Assembly (NCBI GenBank): GCA_036365515.1
Contig: CM070874.1
Coordinates: 208,686,297 to 208,750,296, forward strand
Origin: Torymus aiolomorphi
Taxonomy: Eukaryota; Arthropoda; Insecta; Hymenoptera; Torymidae
Length of the DNA: 64,000 nt
Direction: 5' to 3'
The number at the start of each line of letters is the position of its first letter. Within the stretch, counting starts at the first letter, position 1. A program made the translations under genes and the position numbers. The notes under the pieces are model-generated. The model ran no database searches, had not been told where the DNA came from, and was given only the letters and a program-made list of their open reading frames with translations. This document shows positions 45,135-55,474 of this stretch, one piece after another.

Positions 45135-46645
45135 GAGTAAAGAAGCAGAAATGTCAAAGATCAATGACACATTTGCTGACTATTCAAAACAAACTGCGTA
45201 GTTTTTTAAAATCTCGTGGTCGCTTGTTGCAAAATTCACCACCATTAAGTGAGGAAGGAGACCAAAGTGTTAAATGGGATGATGAATTCTCAGCATTTGA
45301 GAGACGCATACGATCAGGCGTGATATTTAATCTAACTCATATGGCCATAATCTCGTTTATGAAGGATGCTCAAATCATCTTTGAATCGAAGATTACGGAC
45401 GCTCTTAAGGTATACAATGCAATTAAAGTGAATGCTGAACTTGCAGCAGAGTACATATTCCAAAAGAGTGACTCGGTAGATGCGGAAGTTAAATACTTCA
45501 ATACAGAAAATGCACCGATATATAAAGTTACAGATTTAAAACAATGATTTGATGCAAATGTTAAACAAGCTGTTCGGCGTCAGATGGAAGAATTTCAAGA
45601 AAGAGGTACCGGATGGAGTCTACAACAAATTTTAAGTCTAACAATAAACATCAATAAGTATGAGCCCATGAAAGGAAGTTCCTATATACCACTACCGAAG
45701 GAAATACTTATGAAGATGGCTAGTGTGATTGTACAAAATAAAGATGATCAATGCTTCAAGTGGTCCATTTTGGCTGCGCTACACCCCCAAGAGAAAGCTG
45801 CGAAACGAGTTAGTAAGTATACAAAATTCGATGATGAACTAAACTTTAAAGGAATAGAGTTTCCTATCTCATTGAGGCAGATAAGTAAATTTGAAAACCA
45901 AAATTGTGTTTCTATAAACGTATACATTTTAAAAATGTATAATGGGAAGTTTAAGATTCATCCATGTTATATTACATCTCTAAAGAAAAATTTACATGTT
46001 AATTTACTACTTATACGAGACTACTATGTGGATGAAAATGAAAAAGAAGAAAGTAATGATAATCCAAATGCTCCAATGCCAAAGTTTCACTACGTTTGGA
46101 TTAAGAACTTGCCACGCTTGGTGCGAAGCCAACTAACAGCTTGTCGGAGAAAATGTTATATCTGTGATCGTTGCCTACATTATTTTTATTCTACAGATAT
46201 TTTAAAAAAATATGAAGTCGACTGCGCACAATTAAATAAGTGTAAGATAAAATTACCAATACCACAAGATGATATTCTCTGATTTATATCTACGCGGATT
46301 TTGAATGTCTCCTGAAACCTATTGAAGACGAAGCATCACACGCATTTCAAGAACACGAAGCTTACAGTCTTGGGTATTATTTAAAATGTAGTTTCGATGA
46401 TAACCGATCAGGCTATCACAGCTATCGTCAGGAAGAAGATGGTGAAATGAGCCCTGCTGTCTGGTTCATTGTAAAACTTCAAGAATTGGCTACTCAACTG
46501 AAGAGATATACAATGCGCCTAAACCTATGAATCTCAATCATAAACAGATGGATGGCTTTAAAGCAGCTAAATTATGTCATATTTGCACTAAGCAGTTTTC
46601 TGCTAAGGATAAGAAATTAAGAGACCACTGTCATATTACTGGAAA

Positions 46646-46717
46646 GTAAGTAATTAAATATATTATTAATTCATATTATTTAAATATATACTAAATTAAT
46701 TATATGTATGATTTCAG
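46646..46717 (+). other. 72-bp spliceosomal intron in polB
   Basis: GTAAGT at 46646 and TTTCAG ending 46717. Removing it joins the conserved DHCHITGK and RGAAHEECN halves in one frame. The interior is nearly pure A/T. Confidence 0.8.
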
Positions 46718-47935
46718 GTATAGAGGAGCTGCTCATGAGGAATGTAACATCAACTTTAAAGATGCAAGATTTATCCCAGTAGTCTTTCATAATCTTACAG
46801 GTTATGACTCTCATTTTATTATTAAGGAACTTGCAAGTGATAGTATTTTAAAAGGACGTGTACAACTTATTGCAGAAAATAAAGAATGTTATATATCTTT
46901 CACAAAATACATTGAAGGCACCGATTTTAACTTCAGATTCATAGATTCTTTCAGATTCATGGCATCATCTTTGGAGAAACTGACGTCATATTTACATGAA
47001 AAAAGAATCACTAGCAGTATATTTGAAAATGATGATAATTATACCAAATATAATATTAAGCTACTTATGCGATAAGGTATTTTCCCATATGATTATGTAT
47101 CTTCATTTGAAAAATTGAAAGAAAAAGAATTACCCCAAAAGATGATTTCTTCAGCAAATTAAAAACTCTGGAATCGCAGAAGCTGATGATGACCATGCAG
47201 TCAACGTCTGGAATACGTTTAACATTAGAACCCTTGGTGAGTATTCAGACTTGTATCTTAAAACAGATGTACTTCTTTTAGCAGATGTTTTTGAAAATTT
47301 CCGATCGACTTGTATCGAGGCTTACGGATTGGATCCTGCGTATTATTATACAACACCAGGATTGACTCGGGATGCTATGTTGAAGTATACACAAGTCGAA
47401 CTTCAATTACTTACCGGCATAGATATGCTATTGTTCGTTGAAAGAGGGATCAGAGGTGGAGTTAGCCAATGTTCGAACCGTTACTCTAAAGCTAATAACA
47501 AATTTATGTCTGATGACTATAATCCAAATGGAGAGGAAAAATATCTAATGTACTACGATGCTAATAACCTATACGGATGGGCTATGTCGCAATACCTACC
47601 AGAAGGAGGTTTTCGCTGGGTGGAAAATGTAAACGAACCCAATTTCTTTGACATTCCAGATGATGGTCCTATCGGTTATATCTTGTAGGTGGATTTGGAA
47701 TATCCGGCAAGTCTTCACGACGATCATAAATACCTGCCTCTGTGTCCTGAACATATGGCTCCGCCTGGTTCTCGTCAAAAGGAGCTGCTGACTACTTTAT
47801 TCAACAAAAAGAGGTACATTATTCATTATCGTGCCCTGAAACAAGCTCTCAAACATGGACTAGTGTTAGAGATAGTTCATAAGCACTCAGATTCAAACTA
47901 AGTCCATGGCTCAAGCCTTGTGTCGAATTAAACAC

Positions 47936-48910
47936 TGTAACGTTGCACCTTAATTTTCCCTGTGCATACGCAACAACTTATTTCTTTGAGCCGGATCTGG
48001 AGGCTGACGCTCCAATCGTCGCGGAGTCGGTGGGATGCCGACTCCTATATTGAGAGAGGAAAGTTATTTGGAGAAGGCACTCGTAAATAACACCAGCATA
48101 TAAGAACACTTTTCATTTATTCATAATTCCTCACAATATTAACCCGACAATAATCACGTGATTCTAGATTACTTGCTTTAACCGTGCCGACGACATCGGA
48201 GATCCTACATGAACTCTAATGCACGCCCATCGGACGCGGCCTCACAACCGAGGTTTTCGGCCCCGCACTCTATACCACTCACTACCACAAGCGCGCTGGC
48301 CAACACGAGGCCCGGAGTAACTGTACTCGCCTTTCCGGGAGAGAGTGATGCTCGATGGTGCTGGACTAGCCGCTGCCCCGGCGCCGCTCGTCCTGCCGTC
48401 AGCTACGGCTCGCCGCTGACGATGAGGATGTGCTCTTCGCTGAGGGAGGAGACGGCCTCTGCGCTGCTGGAGCTGTTGGACGAGAAGGGGCCAGCAGAGC
48501 TGGCAGGGTGACGTCAATCCTGTCTCGCTCTCTCTCTCTCTCTCTTGCTCTCTCTCTTCTATCGAGCTGCGTGGCTTCTTATCCAACTCAATTGCGCGCG
48601 CGTTGGCTATTCAGCCATGACTCTCGCCGGCCTGCGCCGGCAGGCGCCGAGATTAGACTGCCCGCGGCAATTAGACGCGCTCTCTCGCGCTCTCCAGCGT
48701 CACTCCCCTTTCCGCTGGTACCTCGCCTGCGTGTGTGTCCATGTGTGTGCGTACTTCACACCTTGCGTCGTTGCTGAATCCTCGTAAACAAAGAAAAACC
48801 CGTGTAAGTGTACACACAAATACTTCGTATGTACACGGGCTTTGGCCAGCGCAGGCAACGAGGAATGCGAGGCGACGAGGGCACCGCTGTTAAGCGTGCT
48901 CCTCGTGACA
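47936..48910. mobile_element. Solo LTR of a gypsy-type element inside polB
   Basis: 975 bp from TGTAAC to GTGACA, flanked by ACAC on both sides (47932-47935 and 48911-48914), a 4-bp target duplication. The polB frame on the left (PWLKPCVELNT) and right (KRKQAKNEFEK) lines up once the LTR and one ACAC are disregarded. It has a CT-rich tract at 48520-48560 like the Gypsy-1 LTR but is a different sequence. Confidence 0.85.
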
Positions 48911-49850
48911 ACACGGACAAGAGAAAACAGGCGAAAAATGAGTTTGAAAAACTCTTCTTCAAACATCTGATTAATGCCGTGTATGGTAAGATAATGGAAA
49001 ATGAGCGAAAACGAGTAGATGTGAAACTCGTTAATAAGTGGACTGGTCGCTATGGGGCGGAGGTATTGATCGCTAAACCCAATTTCCATAGCCGCTCGGT
49101 CTTTGATGAAAACTTAGTTGCCATACAACTCACTCGAACTGAGATTACAATCAGAAAGCCGATTTATTTCGGTCTTAGCGTTCTCGGTATCTCTAAGACT
49201 CTCATTTATGATTTTCATTATTCATATATGAGACAACGAGTGGGTAAAAATAGTAAACTTCTCTACACTGACACAGATAGTCTGATATATGAAATTCGAG
49301 GTATTAACATGTACGAGATTATGAAGGAGGATATCAACAAGTTTGATACTTCAGATTATCCTGAAAATAATCAGTTTGAACTACCTCGTAAGAATAAGAA
49401 AGTCATAGGATTAATGAAGGATGAATGCAATGGTAATATCATGACTGAATTCATGGGACTTCGAAGCAAAATGTATAGCGTCCTCATACAAAACGATAAA
49501 CCTATTAAAAAAGCCAAGGGAGTCAAATCAACTGTTGTGAAAACAAGTATCACTTTCGATAACTATCGAGACTGTCTTTTCAATGAGTCAATGGATACAC
49601 TTCCTTGGGGACACTATAGAATATTTGATGGGGAGGAGGACAGAGAAGTTCTAGAAAATTTGAAACAGCTGGAGGAGATGGAGGTGGAAGAACCAATCAC
49701 GAGTGAGAGTGATGGAGAGGGGGAAGCCGACGGAGGCCTACATAAGGAGCGGGCGTCGAGCAGTCAGCACATTCGTTCATTCGACGAACCTGAGAACGGA
49801 GATCCTCCCAGCAAGAGACTTAGACTTTGAACAACTCCAGACACTTAAAG

Positions 49851-49915
49851 GTAAGTATTTCATTTATTGACTTGTAATATTCTTTGAAAATAGTTAATAT
49901 TCTTCTCTGTTTCAG
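49851..49915 (+). other. 65-bp intron upstream of the small Polinton gene
   Basis: AAAG followed by GTAAGT at 49851 and CTGTTTCAG ending 49915, one base before AATG. It lies in the 5' leader of the next gene or between it and polB. Confidence 0.65.
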
Positions 49916-49916
49916 A

Positions 49917-50216
49917 ATGGACTTTGCCATGTTAAATCATATATGCTCAGATACCTATCTTCCAAAGAAGAATCTGTCCGAATTAGAGAAGGGTGAAATG
50001 TACATAGTTACAGAGATCAAGCAGGTCAGCACCAAGTACGGATTGAAGGCCGTTGTTGTCATCAATGGAGAGTTCTAAGTCTTCCTCCCCAATCGAGTTT
50101 CTCAAGGCCCTCGAGGAAAATGGCAATTTGTTCGATGAACTTGCGGAAAGGGCTAATAAGTATACATTATTTTTATTGTATCAAGGTGAACAAAATTTTG
50201 AATTTCGTAAAGATTA
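49917..50216 (+). pseudogene. Small conserved Polinton protein, stop and frameshift
   Basis: ATG 49917 (MDFAMLNHICSD) follows an intron acceptor. The frame is open to TAA 50076-50078 (VVVINGEF), continues with VFLPNRV, and then shifts to a frame ending LLYQGEQNFEFRKD, TAA 50214-50216. The pattern TKYGLK plus a VFLPNR-like strand resembles small ORFs after polB in other arthropod Polintons; a small OB-fold DNA-binding role is conceivable but unproven. Confidence 0.5.
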
Positions 50217-50420
50217 AATATGTAAGTAAATTATTAACATTGTAATTTAATTAATAACTTTATAATGTAAATTAATAAACTTGTAAAACAAATTTAATAA
50301 AAAAAAAAAAATAAAGAGGAAGTTTACGGAGGGGAAAAATGTTTGGTTGTTCCTCACAGGTAGAGAGCGTTGGTTGGAGCTCTCACCACTTTCTCTTAAT
50401 TTTAATTATTATTAAACAAA
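50217..50420. other. AT-rich spacer between convergent genes
   Basis: Lies between the 3' ends of the plus-strand small gene and minus-strand integrase; has AATAAA-like signals and an A-run at 50300. Confidence 0.5.
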
Positions 50421-51358
50421 TTATATGTCTTTCTTATTGATCCAACTATTGTGAGAACTGTCGAAACCAAGCCATTTTACGTAAACTTGATTGCCACCTT
50501 TTTTTTCACTTTTTCTACCAGATAAATATCTGGATATTTTACTTTCAGAAGTTCTTGTTCATAGAAGCAACCTGAAACCGGTTGATTTTGATAATCTTTT
50601 AGATGGTAAGTAACAGGATGTGTTTTTGATACTTTAACTATTGTAAATATCTCAGTCGATCAATTGGGCGTATATCCTTTCTCAAATACTTGCTTTAATC
50701 TGCTTATACGTACTCTATAATTAACTTTAAATTTTTGTTTTTTTACAGGTTGAGATTTGCTGGAATATTGTGTCAGAACCTGCGCTTCGTTGACTGTTGT
50801 AACATCTTTTCGTTTCAGATGTACAGATCTATGTTTCCTATTATTGTAAGCCGTAAGCAAATCAGGTAAGATGTCAAGCCACTTAAAATTTCCACGTAAA
50901 CTAAATTGCATCCACATCTTGTTTTTCAGCGTTCGATTAAATCTCTCACAAATAGATGCTTTTAAGTTGCTGTATGTGGAGTACAGGTTAATCTTATACT
51001 GCTTCATCAAATTTTGAAAGCTTGAATTATAAAACTCCTTACCTCTATCTGTCTGTAAATTTTTTGGTACTCGACCTTGAGACAGAACTAATTTCATCGC
51101 TGCTGTAACGTTGTCTGCGGATTTTCTCTTAACCGCTACAGCCCAAGCGTACTTGGAAAATACATCTATTACAGTGAGCATATATCTGTAGTCTTTGTTC
51201 TCTCGAGCATAAGGCTGCATTTCAACTAAATCAGCTTGTCAAGTTTCATCTATGCCTCGCATATCGAACTTTCGTCGTTGATAGTTTTTTCTAGCAGCTT
51301 TATGCAACGCTTCTACTACTACTTTCTTTCGATCATCCATGCTTCGATGTTGACTCAT
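50421..51358 (-). pseudogene. Polinton integrase (DDE, chromodomain), two stops and a frameshift
   Basis: Retroviral-type integrase that would insert the element. ATG 51358 (MSQHRSMDDRKK). The catalytic residues are the Asp in LTVIDVFSKYAW, the Asp in QTDRGKEF and the Glu in ICERFNRTLKNK. The C-terminal part carries a chromodomain-like VYVKWLGFDSSHNSW, which could guide insertion to marked chromatin. TGA codons stand where Trp is usual, before QADLVEM (near 51240) and before STEIF (about 50660). A one-base change in an A8 run near 50505 shifts the frame. The longest open part is 50660-51220. Confidence 0.85.
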
Positions 51359-51728
51359 TGGTGTCTATCGAATTACTGTTATGTGACAATTGAAGTACCA
51401 TCACTTTTATACTCTCGATTTCCCTCTCAAGATCAGCAATTTCTATATTTAATTCATCTCGATGAACTTCGACTATTTCATCTAAATTATTAAAATCATT
51501 TCTCAATCCATTTATAATATTTACAACTTTCGTAACTTCTCCATCCACTATACGCTGTAATGATTGCACATTGACTGCATCGTGTAGATCATTGGGTGCT
51601 CCTACATTACATAATCTCTTATTTTCAAGATCGAATTATCCATCGGATGTGATTTTATATGCCACTTCTGGAGGACCTCTAATGCCCTCTCTTTCTTTTA
51701 GATTTCGTCCGAACACGTCGACACTCAT
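51333..51728 (-). pseudogene. Fiber-like coiled-coil protein with collar motif, one stop
   Basis: ATG 51728 (MSVDVFGRNL). A TAA follows KITSDG; the frame then goes on with FDLENKRLCNVGAPNDLHDAV, a motif like the NKRL-NV-P-DAV collar repeats of phage and virus fibers. The C-terminal 70 residues are a heptad-like coiled coil (INGLRNDFNNLDEIVEV, IADLEREIESIKVM). A trimeric attachment spike or stalk is the inference. The gene overlaps the integrase start by 26 bp. Open part: 51333-51569. Confidence 0.6.
51404..51411 (-). promoter_or_regulatory. TATA box of integrase
   Basis: Minus-strand TATAAAAG with ACAGT about 34 bp downstream (A at 51377), 19 bp before the integrase ATG. The box lies inside the fiber-like gene. 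Confidence 0.5.
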
Positions 51729-51734
51729 TATGAT

Positions 51735-51770
51735 ACTGAGAAGAAAGAGAAGGTTCATCTAATATATATA
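51735..51770 (-). promoter_or_regulatory. TATA/Inr promoter of fiber-like gene, overlapping a stop codon
   Basis: Minus-strand TATATATA (51770-51763) and TCAGT (51739-51735), 33 bp apart. The TATA box is also the Tyr-Ile-Tyr-stop end of the upstream gene. Confidence 0.6.
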
Positions 51771-52685
51771 CCCTCCCTCTCGCAATTCCTCAATTATCGA
51801 GTGAATTTCATTAACGTGGCTGGGATTGCCAGCTGATTGTTCAGCTATGAGTAACCTCAAACGTTCCACCAACTCGTTGGGATCGTCCCAATACACATAA
51901 TCCATACTGGTATTGATTCTTGCCAACTTATATCGTGGTAATACACCAGCACATTGTTTCGAATATTCAAACATGGGAGCAATAATGTATTGGAATTTGT
52001 TGCTCTTGTGAAAACGAATCTTTTCATTACTGTTATAGCGTTTCTTATGTGCTGACGATACTTCAGGTATTTTCCGGTAATTCTCAATATCAGTAGTAGT
52101 GATCTGGCTTTCACTGGGCTGTTTCGTAATGAGTAATTCGAGTAATCCATGAGTTTTCGCATACTTCACCCCATTCACCTTGATATCGCTACCGTCCAAA
52201 TCTATAGGGGAATAACCAATCATGAATCGCCCATTTTCGTTAAGTACACCATAAATTTTGTCAACGTTTTGATCTTGACTGAACATTTGTAAATATTTAT
52301 TATTGCTTTCATCATCATAACCATCATTGCTCGTAGTTGATTCAAAAGACGTGTCGGCTGCTTGCAATGTATCATCCTGCTCTTGCATATCATCTTCATG
52401 CTCTTCATCGCGTTTGATAGATTTATTATACTTTTCATCATGCTCTTGATCGCGTTTGATAGATTTATTATAGTTTTCATCATGTTTAACAGCTCTACTC
52501 AATGCTTCTTTGGACTTTTTGTCTACGAGCTTCTCAAGCGGCTCAACGATTGGTTTGAAAGTATCTTCCATTGTTTTCTCAAAAATATCTTTTCCATACT
52601 TCAACAAATTATATTTACGTTTAACTGCATTGCGAGCTTTTACAAGCTCATGAAGTATATCCTTTCTTCAACTGAATTCTGCCAT
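51759..52685 (-). pseudogene. Conserved Polinton protein of unknown function, one early stop
   Basis: From ATG 52685 a TGA appears at the sixth codon (after MAEFS); then the frame is open to TAG 51759. From the Met at 52607, 282 residues are uninterrupted. N-terminal region: basic helix and an internal repeat NKSIKRD. C-terminal region: KYAKTHGLLELL, DYVYWDDPNELVERLRLL and HVNEIHSIIEELREGGYIY, a combination that recurs in many insect Polinton copies. It is possibly virion-associated; no enzymatic motif seen. Confidence 0.7.
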
Positions 52686-52716
52686 GTTGACGCTTCAACG
52701 TTCAGTTGTAGACTGT

Positions 52717-52748
52717 GAATGAAAGACTATGTATCTCCCATATTTATA
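52717..52748 (-). promoter_or_regulatory. TATA/Inr promoter of the conserved unknown gene
   Basis: Minus-strand TATAAATA (52748-52741) and TCATTC (52722-52717), start 35 bp before ATG 52685. The TATA lies in the ATPase 3' end. Confidence 0.6.
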
Positions 52749-53430
52749 GCAAAACAGTCAAAGCCCTTACGATATCTTCCTCCATTGATTGGACTATCCT
52801 TGTCAATCATTACAAATCCATATTTCTCATCTCTCCAGCATTTGACACATAAACCTTTAAACTGTGTATAAGTCATATCAGAATTAACATGATCTCCATA
52901 CAAGTGTTTTAAATTAACATCATATTGCCGAAAAATTACCAAAGATTTACATTATCCCTGGCGAGATGCTTTGGAATGTGAGCATATGACTGACAAAGAT
53001 AAAAACAATCTACATTTTTATGTCTACCCATGCAGGGAAATGCTTTAACATGGATTTGTTTTTCATAAGCTATGTCGTCGAATATAATGATAGAGTTCGG
53101 AAGAGCATTTTCAGGAACTATAACCTCATCGTGTCCGCTGTAGGGGAAATACTGCACGACCTCTAATGGTTCTATAAGTATCTGAAGAAATTTATACTTC
53201 TGTTGATTCAAAGACTTTGAATATGTATAAAAATTCTCAAATCTAACACCATTGGGATGTGTAATGAGTGCAAGCAAACTATTGGTTTTTCCACAATTTG
53301 ACAGTCCACAAAATACAGCTCTAATACTGCTTGGAAGTAAGTCTCCATGCCGCTTTGTCTTTTTTTCTTGCTCCACGATATTATCGAAATTAAATACCGG
53401 GAGTTGAACAGAGTGTTCCTTGAAATTCAT
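52727..53430 (-). pseudogene. FtsK/HerA-type packaging ATPase, one frameshift
   Basis: Genome-packaging ATPase of the A32 type. I use ATG 53430 (MNFKEHSVQL), about 30 bp after a TCAGT initiator; a longer open frame starts with TTG. Walker A is GLSNCGKTNS (residues 42-51) and Walker B is SIIIFDD. After RDNVNL a frameshift near 52940 leads to the second part (VIFRQYDVNLKHLYGDHVN), ending at 52727 with GFDCFAINMGDT. Both parts fit the Polinton ATPase and there is no stop other than the shift. Confidence 0.85.
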
Positions 53431-53456
53431 GTGTACAGTACGGGGTCTCGATTGCA

Positions 53457-53506
53457 ACTGATCGTTCAACTATAAATAGAGCGCTTTTATACTCGCGGGG
53501 TTCAGT
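53457..53506. promoter_or_regulatory. Interlocked divergent promoters of ATPase and PLA2-like genes
   Basis: Plus strand: TATAAATA 53471-53478 and TCAGT 53502-53506, 33 bp to the A. Minus strand: TATAAAAG 53491-53484 and TCAGT 53461-53457, 32 bp to the A. The two TATA boxes lie between the two start sites, so both promoters occupy the same 50 bp. Confidence 0.75.
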
Positions 53507-53529
53507 CTTCATCGAACCTTCGTGGTGTG

Positions 53530-54339
53530 ATGATCGTATACAGACGACGTCGAGGTCGCGGTTTGATCAATAAAATTCTCAACAGTCTTCCAATAGAACT
53601 TCATTTACCAGGATATCAGTACTGCGGACCAGGTACTAAGATAGCAAAACGTTTAGCTCGAGGTGATATAGGTATCAATCTACTCGATAGAGCTTGTCAA
53701 GAGCACGACATAACTTATTCTCAGAACAGAGAAAACATTGAGTCTAGAAACAATGCGGATAGAGTTTCAGCAGATAAGGCATAGCAGAGAGTTAAGGCTA
53801 AAGATTCAAGTATTGGTGAGAAAGTAGCTGCATACGCAATTACAAATATTATGAAAGTCAAATCAAAACTCGGAATGGGCGAGGAGAGAAAGCAGCCAAC
53901 GATTCTGAACAAGATAATAAAAGCTGCTTCAAAATCAATGGTTAAAAGTAACTCTGCTCGTAAGGTAATTCTCTCTGCTTTGAAAGGTGCTCGTTCTGCT
54001 GTCAACAAAGCAGGTGGGAAACGTAAAATTATCATTCCACGGGTTTTACCGGTACCCTCAAAAGTAGGTGGTTTCCTACCGTTTGTCGTACCAATATTTG
54101 CCGGCCTGAGTGCTGTTGGGGCTATGGCCGGTGGTGCTGCTGGCATAGCAAAATCGTTTAATGATGCGAGTACAGCTAAAAAGCAATTAGAAGAGAATGA
54201 GAGACATAACATGAAAATGGAAGAAATAGCATTGGGAAAGGGTCTCTTTCTGAAACCACATAAAACAGGTGCAGGTTTTCGTATAGGCTGTAATAAAAAA
54301 AAATTAAGGTTGAAGAAAAAAAAAAGAACTCCGAACTGA
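53530..54339 (+). pseudogene. PLA2-like capsid-associated protein, one nonsense codon
   Basis: ATG 53530. Residues 27-65 hold a phospholipase A2-like core: calcium-loop YCGPGT (31-36) and catalytic His-Asp (EHD at 58-60), as in parvovirus VP1 and related elements, where it helps cross the endosomal membrane. A TAG at 53782-53784 interrupts the frame, which then continues to TGA 54337-54339. The second part is basic, with a hydrophobic glycine-rich segment (FVVPIFAGLSAVGAMAGG) that could insert in membranes, and a Lys-rich tail. A minor capsid or membrane-active role is inferred. Confidence 0.75.
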
Positions 54340-54343
54340 GATT

Positions 54344-54695
54344 ACCACAAAGAGCTCTCACAGATCTCGATCTAACTAAGTATGCTAAAATTCTAAAAAT
54401 CCCATATTTTCGTGGAGTCTTTATGCGAAATGCCTTAGCTGCATGAGGGCCTTATAATCGGGAATCAGCCATTGTAAATTTAGATGATAAAGATGGAGCT
54501 GGAACGCATTGGTTAGCATATCGAAAACATGGAGACAATGTACTTTACTTTGATAGTTTTGGAGATCTTCAACCACCTATTGATTTAATCCTGTATCTAC
54601 GTGTGAATGAGGTTAAATATAATCACGAGAGATATCAAGATTACAATACATTCAACTGTGGTACCTCTGCCTCAAGTTCTTGTGTAACAAGTTAG
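54344..54695 (+). pseudogene. Adenain-like cysteine protease (PRO), copy B, broken
   Basis: Homologue of the fragment at 2-346 with more of its N-terminus (QRALTDLDLTKYAKIL). A TGA stands after NALAA, near 54448. The His (GTHWLAY), Asp (YFDSFG) and Cys (FNCG) positions are retained. One base is missing right after FNCG, so the C-terminal end is out of frame. Start codon uncertain. Confidence 0.75.
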
Positions 54696-54702
54696 TTCGG
54701 AC

Positions 54703-54737
54703 TATATAAAGGTGAGTGCAATGATAGTTTAATCATT
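54703..54737 (+). promoter_or_regulatory. TATA/Inr promoter of penton-like gene, copy B
   Basis: TATATAAA 54703-54710 and TCATT 54733-54737, 32 bp to the A; ATG at 54753. Confidence 0.65.
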
Positions 54738-54752
54738 CTACATTGAATAGTC

Positions 54753-55439
54753 ATGGAGAATACATTGACGTTAAGTCTCTCCGGTAATTCATCAGTTCTC
54801 GAAGTACAGTATTTTCCACCTATTGAACTTTCATCAAACAAAAATTATGTTCTCGGTTTAGTTGAACTTTTAACCTTCAATTCTATACCAAATATCGATA
54901 CAGGCAATAATAAGTTTTACGTGGGTAAAGAAGAATTCTTTTTACCAACTGGTAGTTACGGGATAGAGGATATAGCAAATGTTCTCCGTGAAACTTTAGC
55001 ATCCAAAGTCATTTCATTCAGTCTGAAGCCAAACAACAATACACTTCGTAGTGTTATTAAGTGTAGTCATTCTATTGATTTTCGTCCTCAAAACTCTATC
55101 GGTCAACTATTTGGCTTCACCAAACGCGTTCTAGAAGCTAATTTCATACATAATTCAGATTTGCCTGTAACTATCCTCAAGATCAACGCGTTGCGAGTCG
55201 AGTGTAATATTACATCAGGCGCATATATAAACGGCTCTAAGGTTCACACGATACACGATTTCTTTACGGCAGTACCACCAGGATACAAGGTCATCGAAGT
55301 ACCCTCACAAGTCATTTACCTTCCAGTTACAGTTAAAAGCATAGATGACTTACAAATACGCATAGTCGATCAAGACGGCCGTTTAGTTAATTTTCGAGGA
55401 GAAGTAATCACAATCAGACTTCACATCAAACAAGTATGA
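54753..55439 (+). CDS. Penton-like minor capsid protein, intact
   Basis: A complete 228-residue ORF with its own TATA/Inr promoter, the only main Polinton gene here without a lesion. It begins MENTLTLSLSGNSS and includes YVLGLVELLTFNSIPNID, IGQLFGFTKR, VECNITSGAYING and a C-terminal IRIVDQDGR, a beta-rich pattern. By position before the major capsid gene it is the putative single jelly-roll penton protein forming the vertices of a virus-like particle. Compared with copy A it differs by scattered substitutions and lacks the TGA. Confidence 0.8.
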   Translation: MENTLTLSLSGNSSVLEVQYFPPIELSSNKNYVLGLVELLTFNSIPNIDTGNNKFYVGKEEFFLPTGSYGIEDIANVLRETLASKVISFSLKPNNNTLRSVIKCSHSIDFRPQNSIGQLFGFTKRVLEANFIHNSDLPVTILKINALRVECNITSGAYINGSKVHTIHDFFTAVPPGYKVIEVPSQVIYLPVTVKSIDDLQIRIVDQDGRLVNFRGEVITIRLHIKQV

Positions 55440-55474
55440 TGGGGATCGTTTACAACAGCACGGTTGGTAGGGGC

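Larger units (their letters stand above)
45164..49827 (+). pseudogene. Protein-primed DNA polymerase B (pPolB), disrupted
   Basis: Pieces in order: N-terminal part 45164-46282 (TGA at 45545-45547; SSYIPLPKE, LNFKGIEFP, VWIKNLPRL, CDRCLHYF), exonuclease start YADFECLL at about 46291 in another frame, a Cys/His segment ([24 protein letters not shown]) split by an intron, polymerase motif A region YYDANNLYGWAMSQYLP, and motif C YTDTDSLIYE in 48808-49827. Stops at 47073 and 47686, frameshifts near 46283 and 47130, and a solo LTR at 47936-48910 break it. The C-terminus lacks a segment before TLPWGHYRI. It would replicate the element using a terminal-protein primer. Confidence 0.88.

Noticed and set aside
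45545..51245. TGA read as tryptophan in Polinton copy B (TGA near conserved Trp positions in polB and integrase)
   Set aside because: Other TGA codons stand where the sister copy has Arg or Leu, TAG replaces Trp elsewhere, and there are frameshifts, so ordinary decay explains all.
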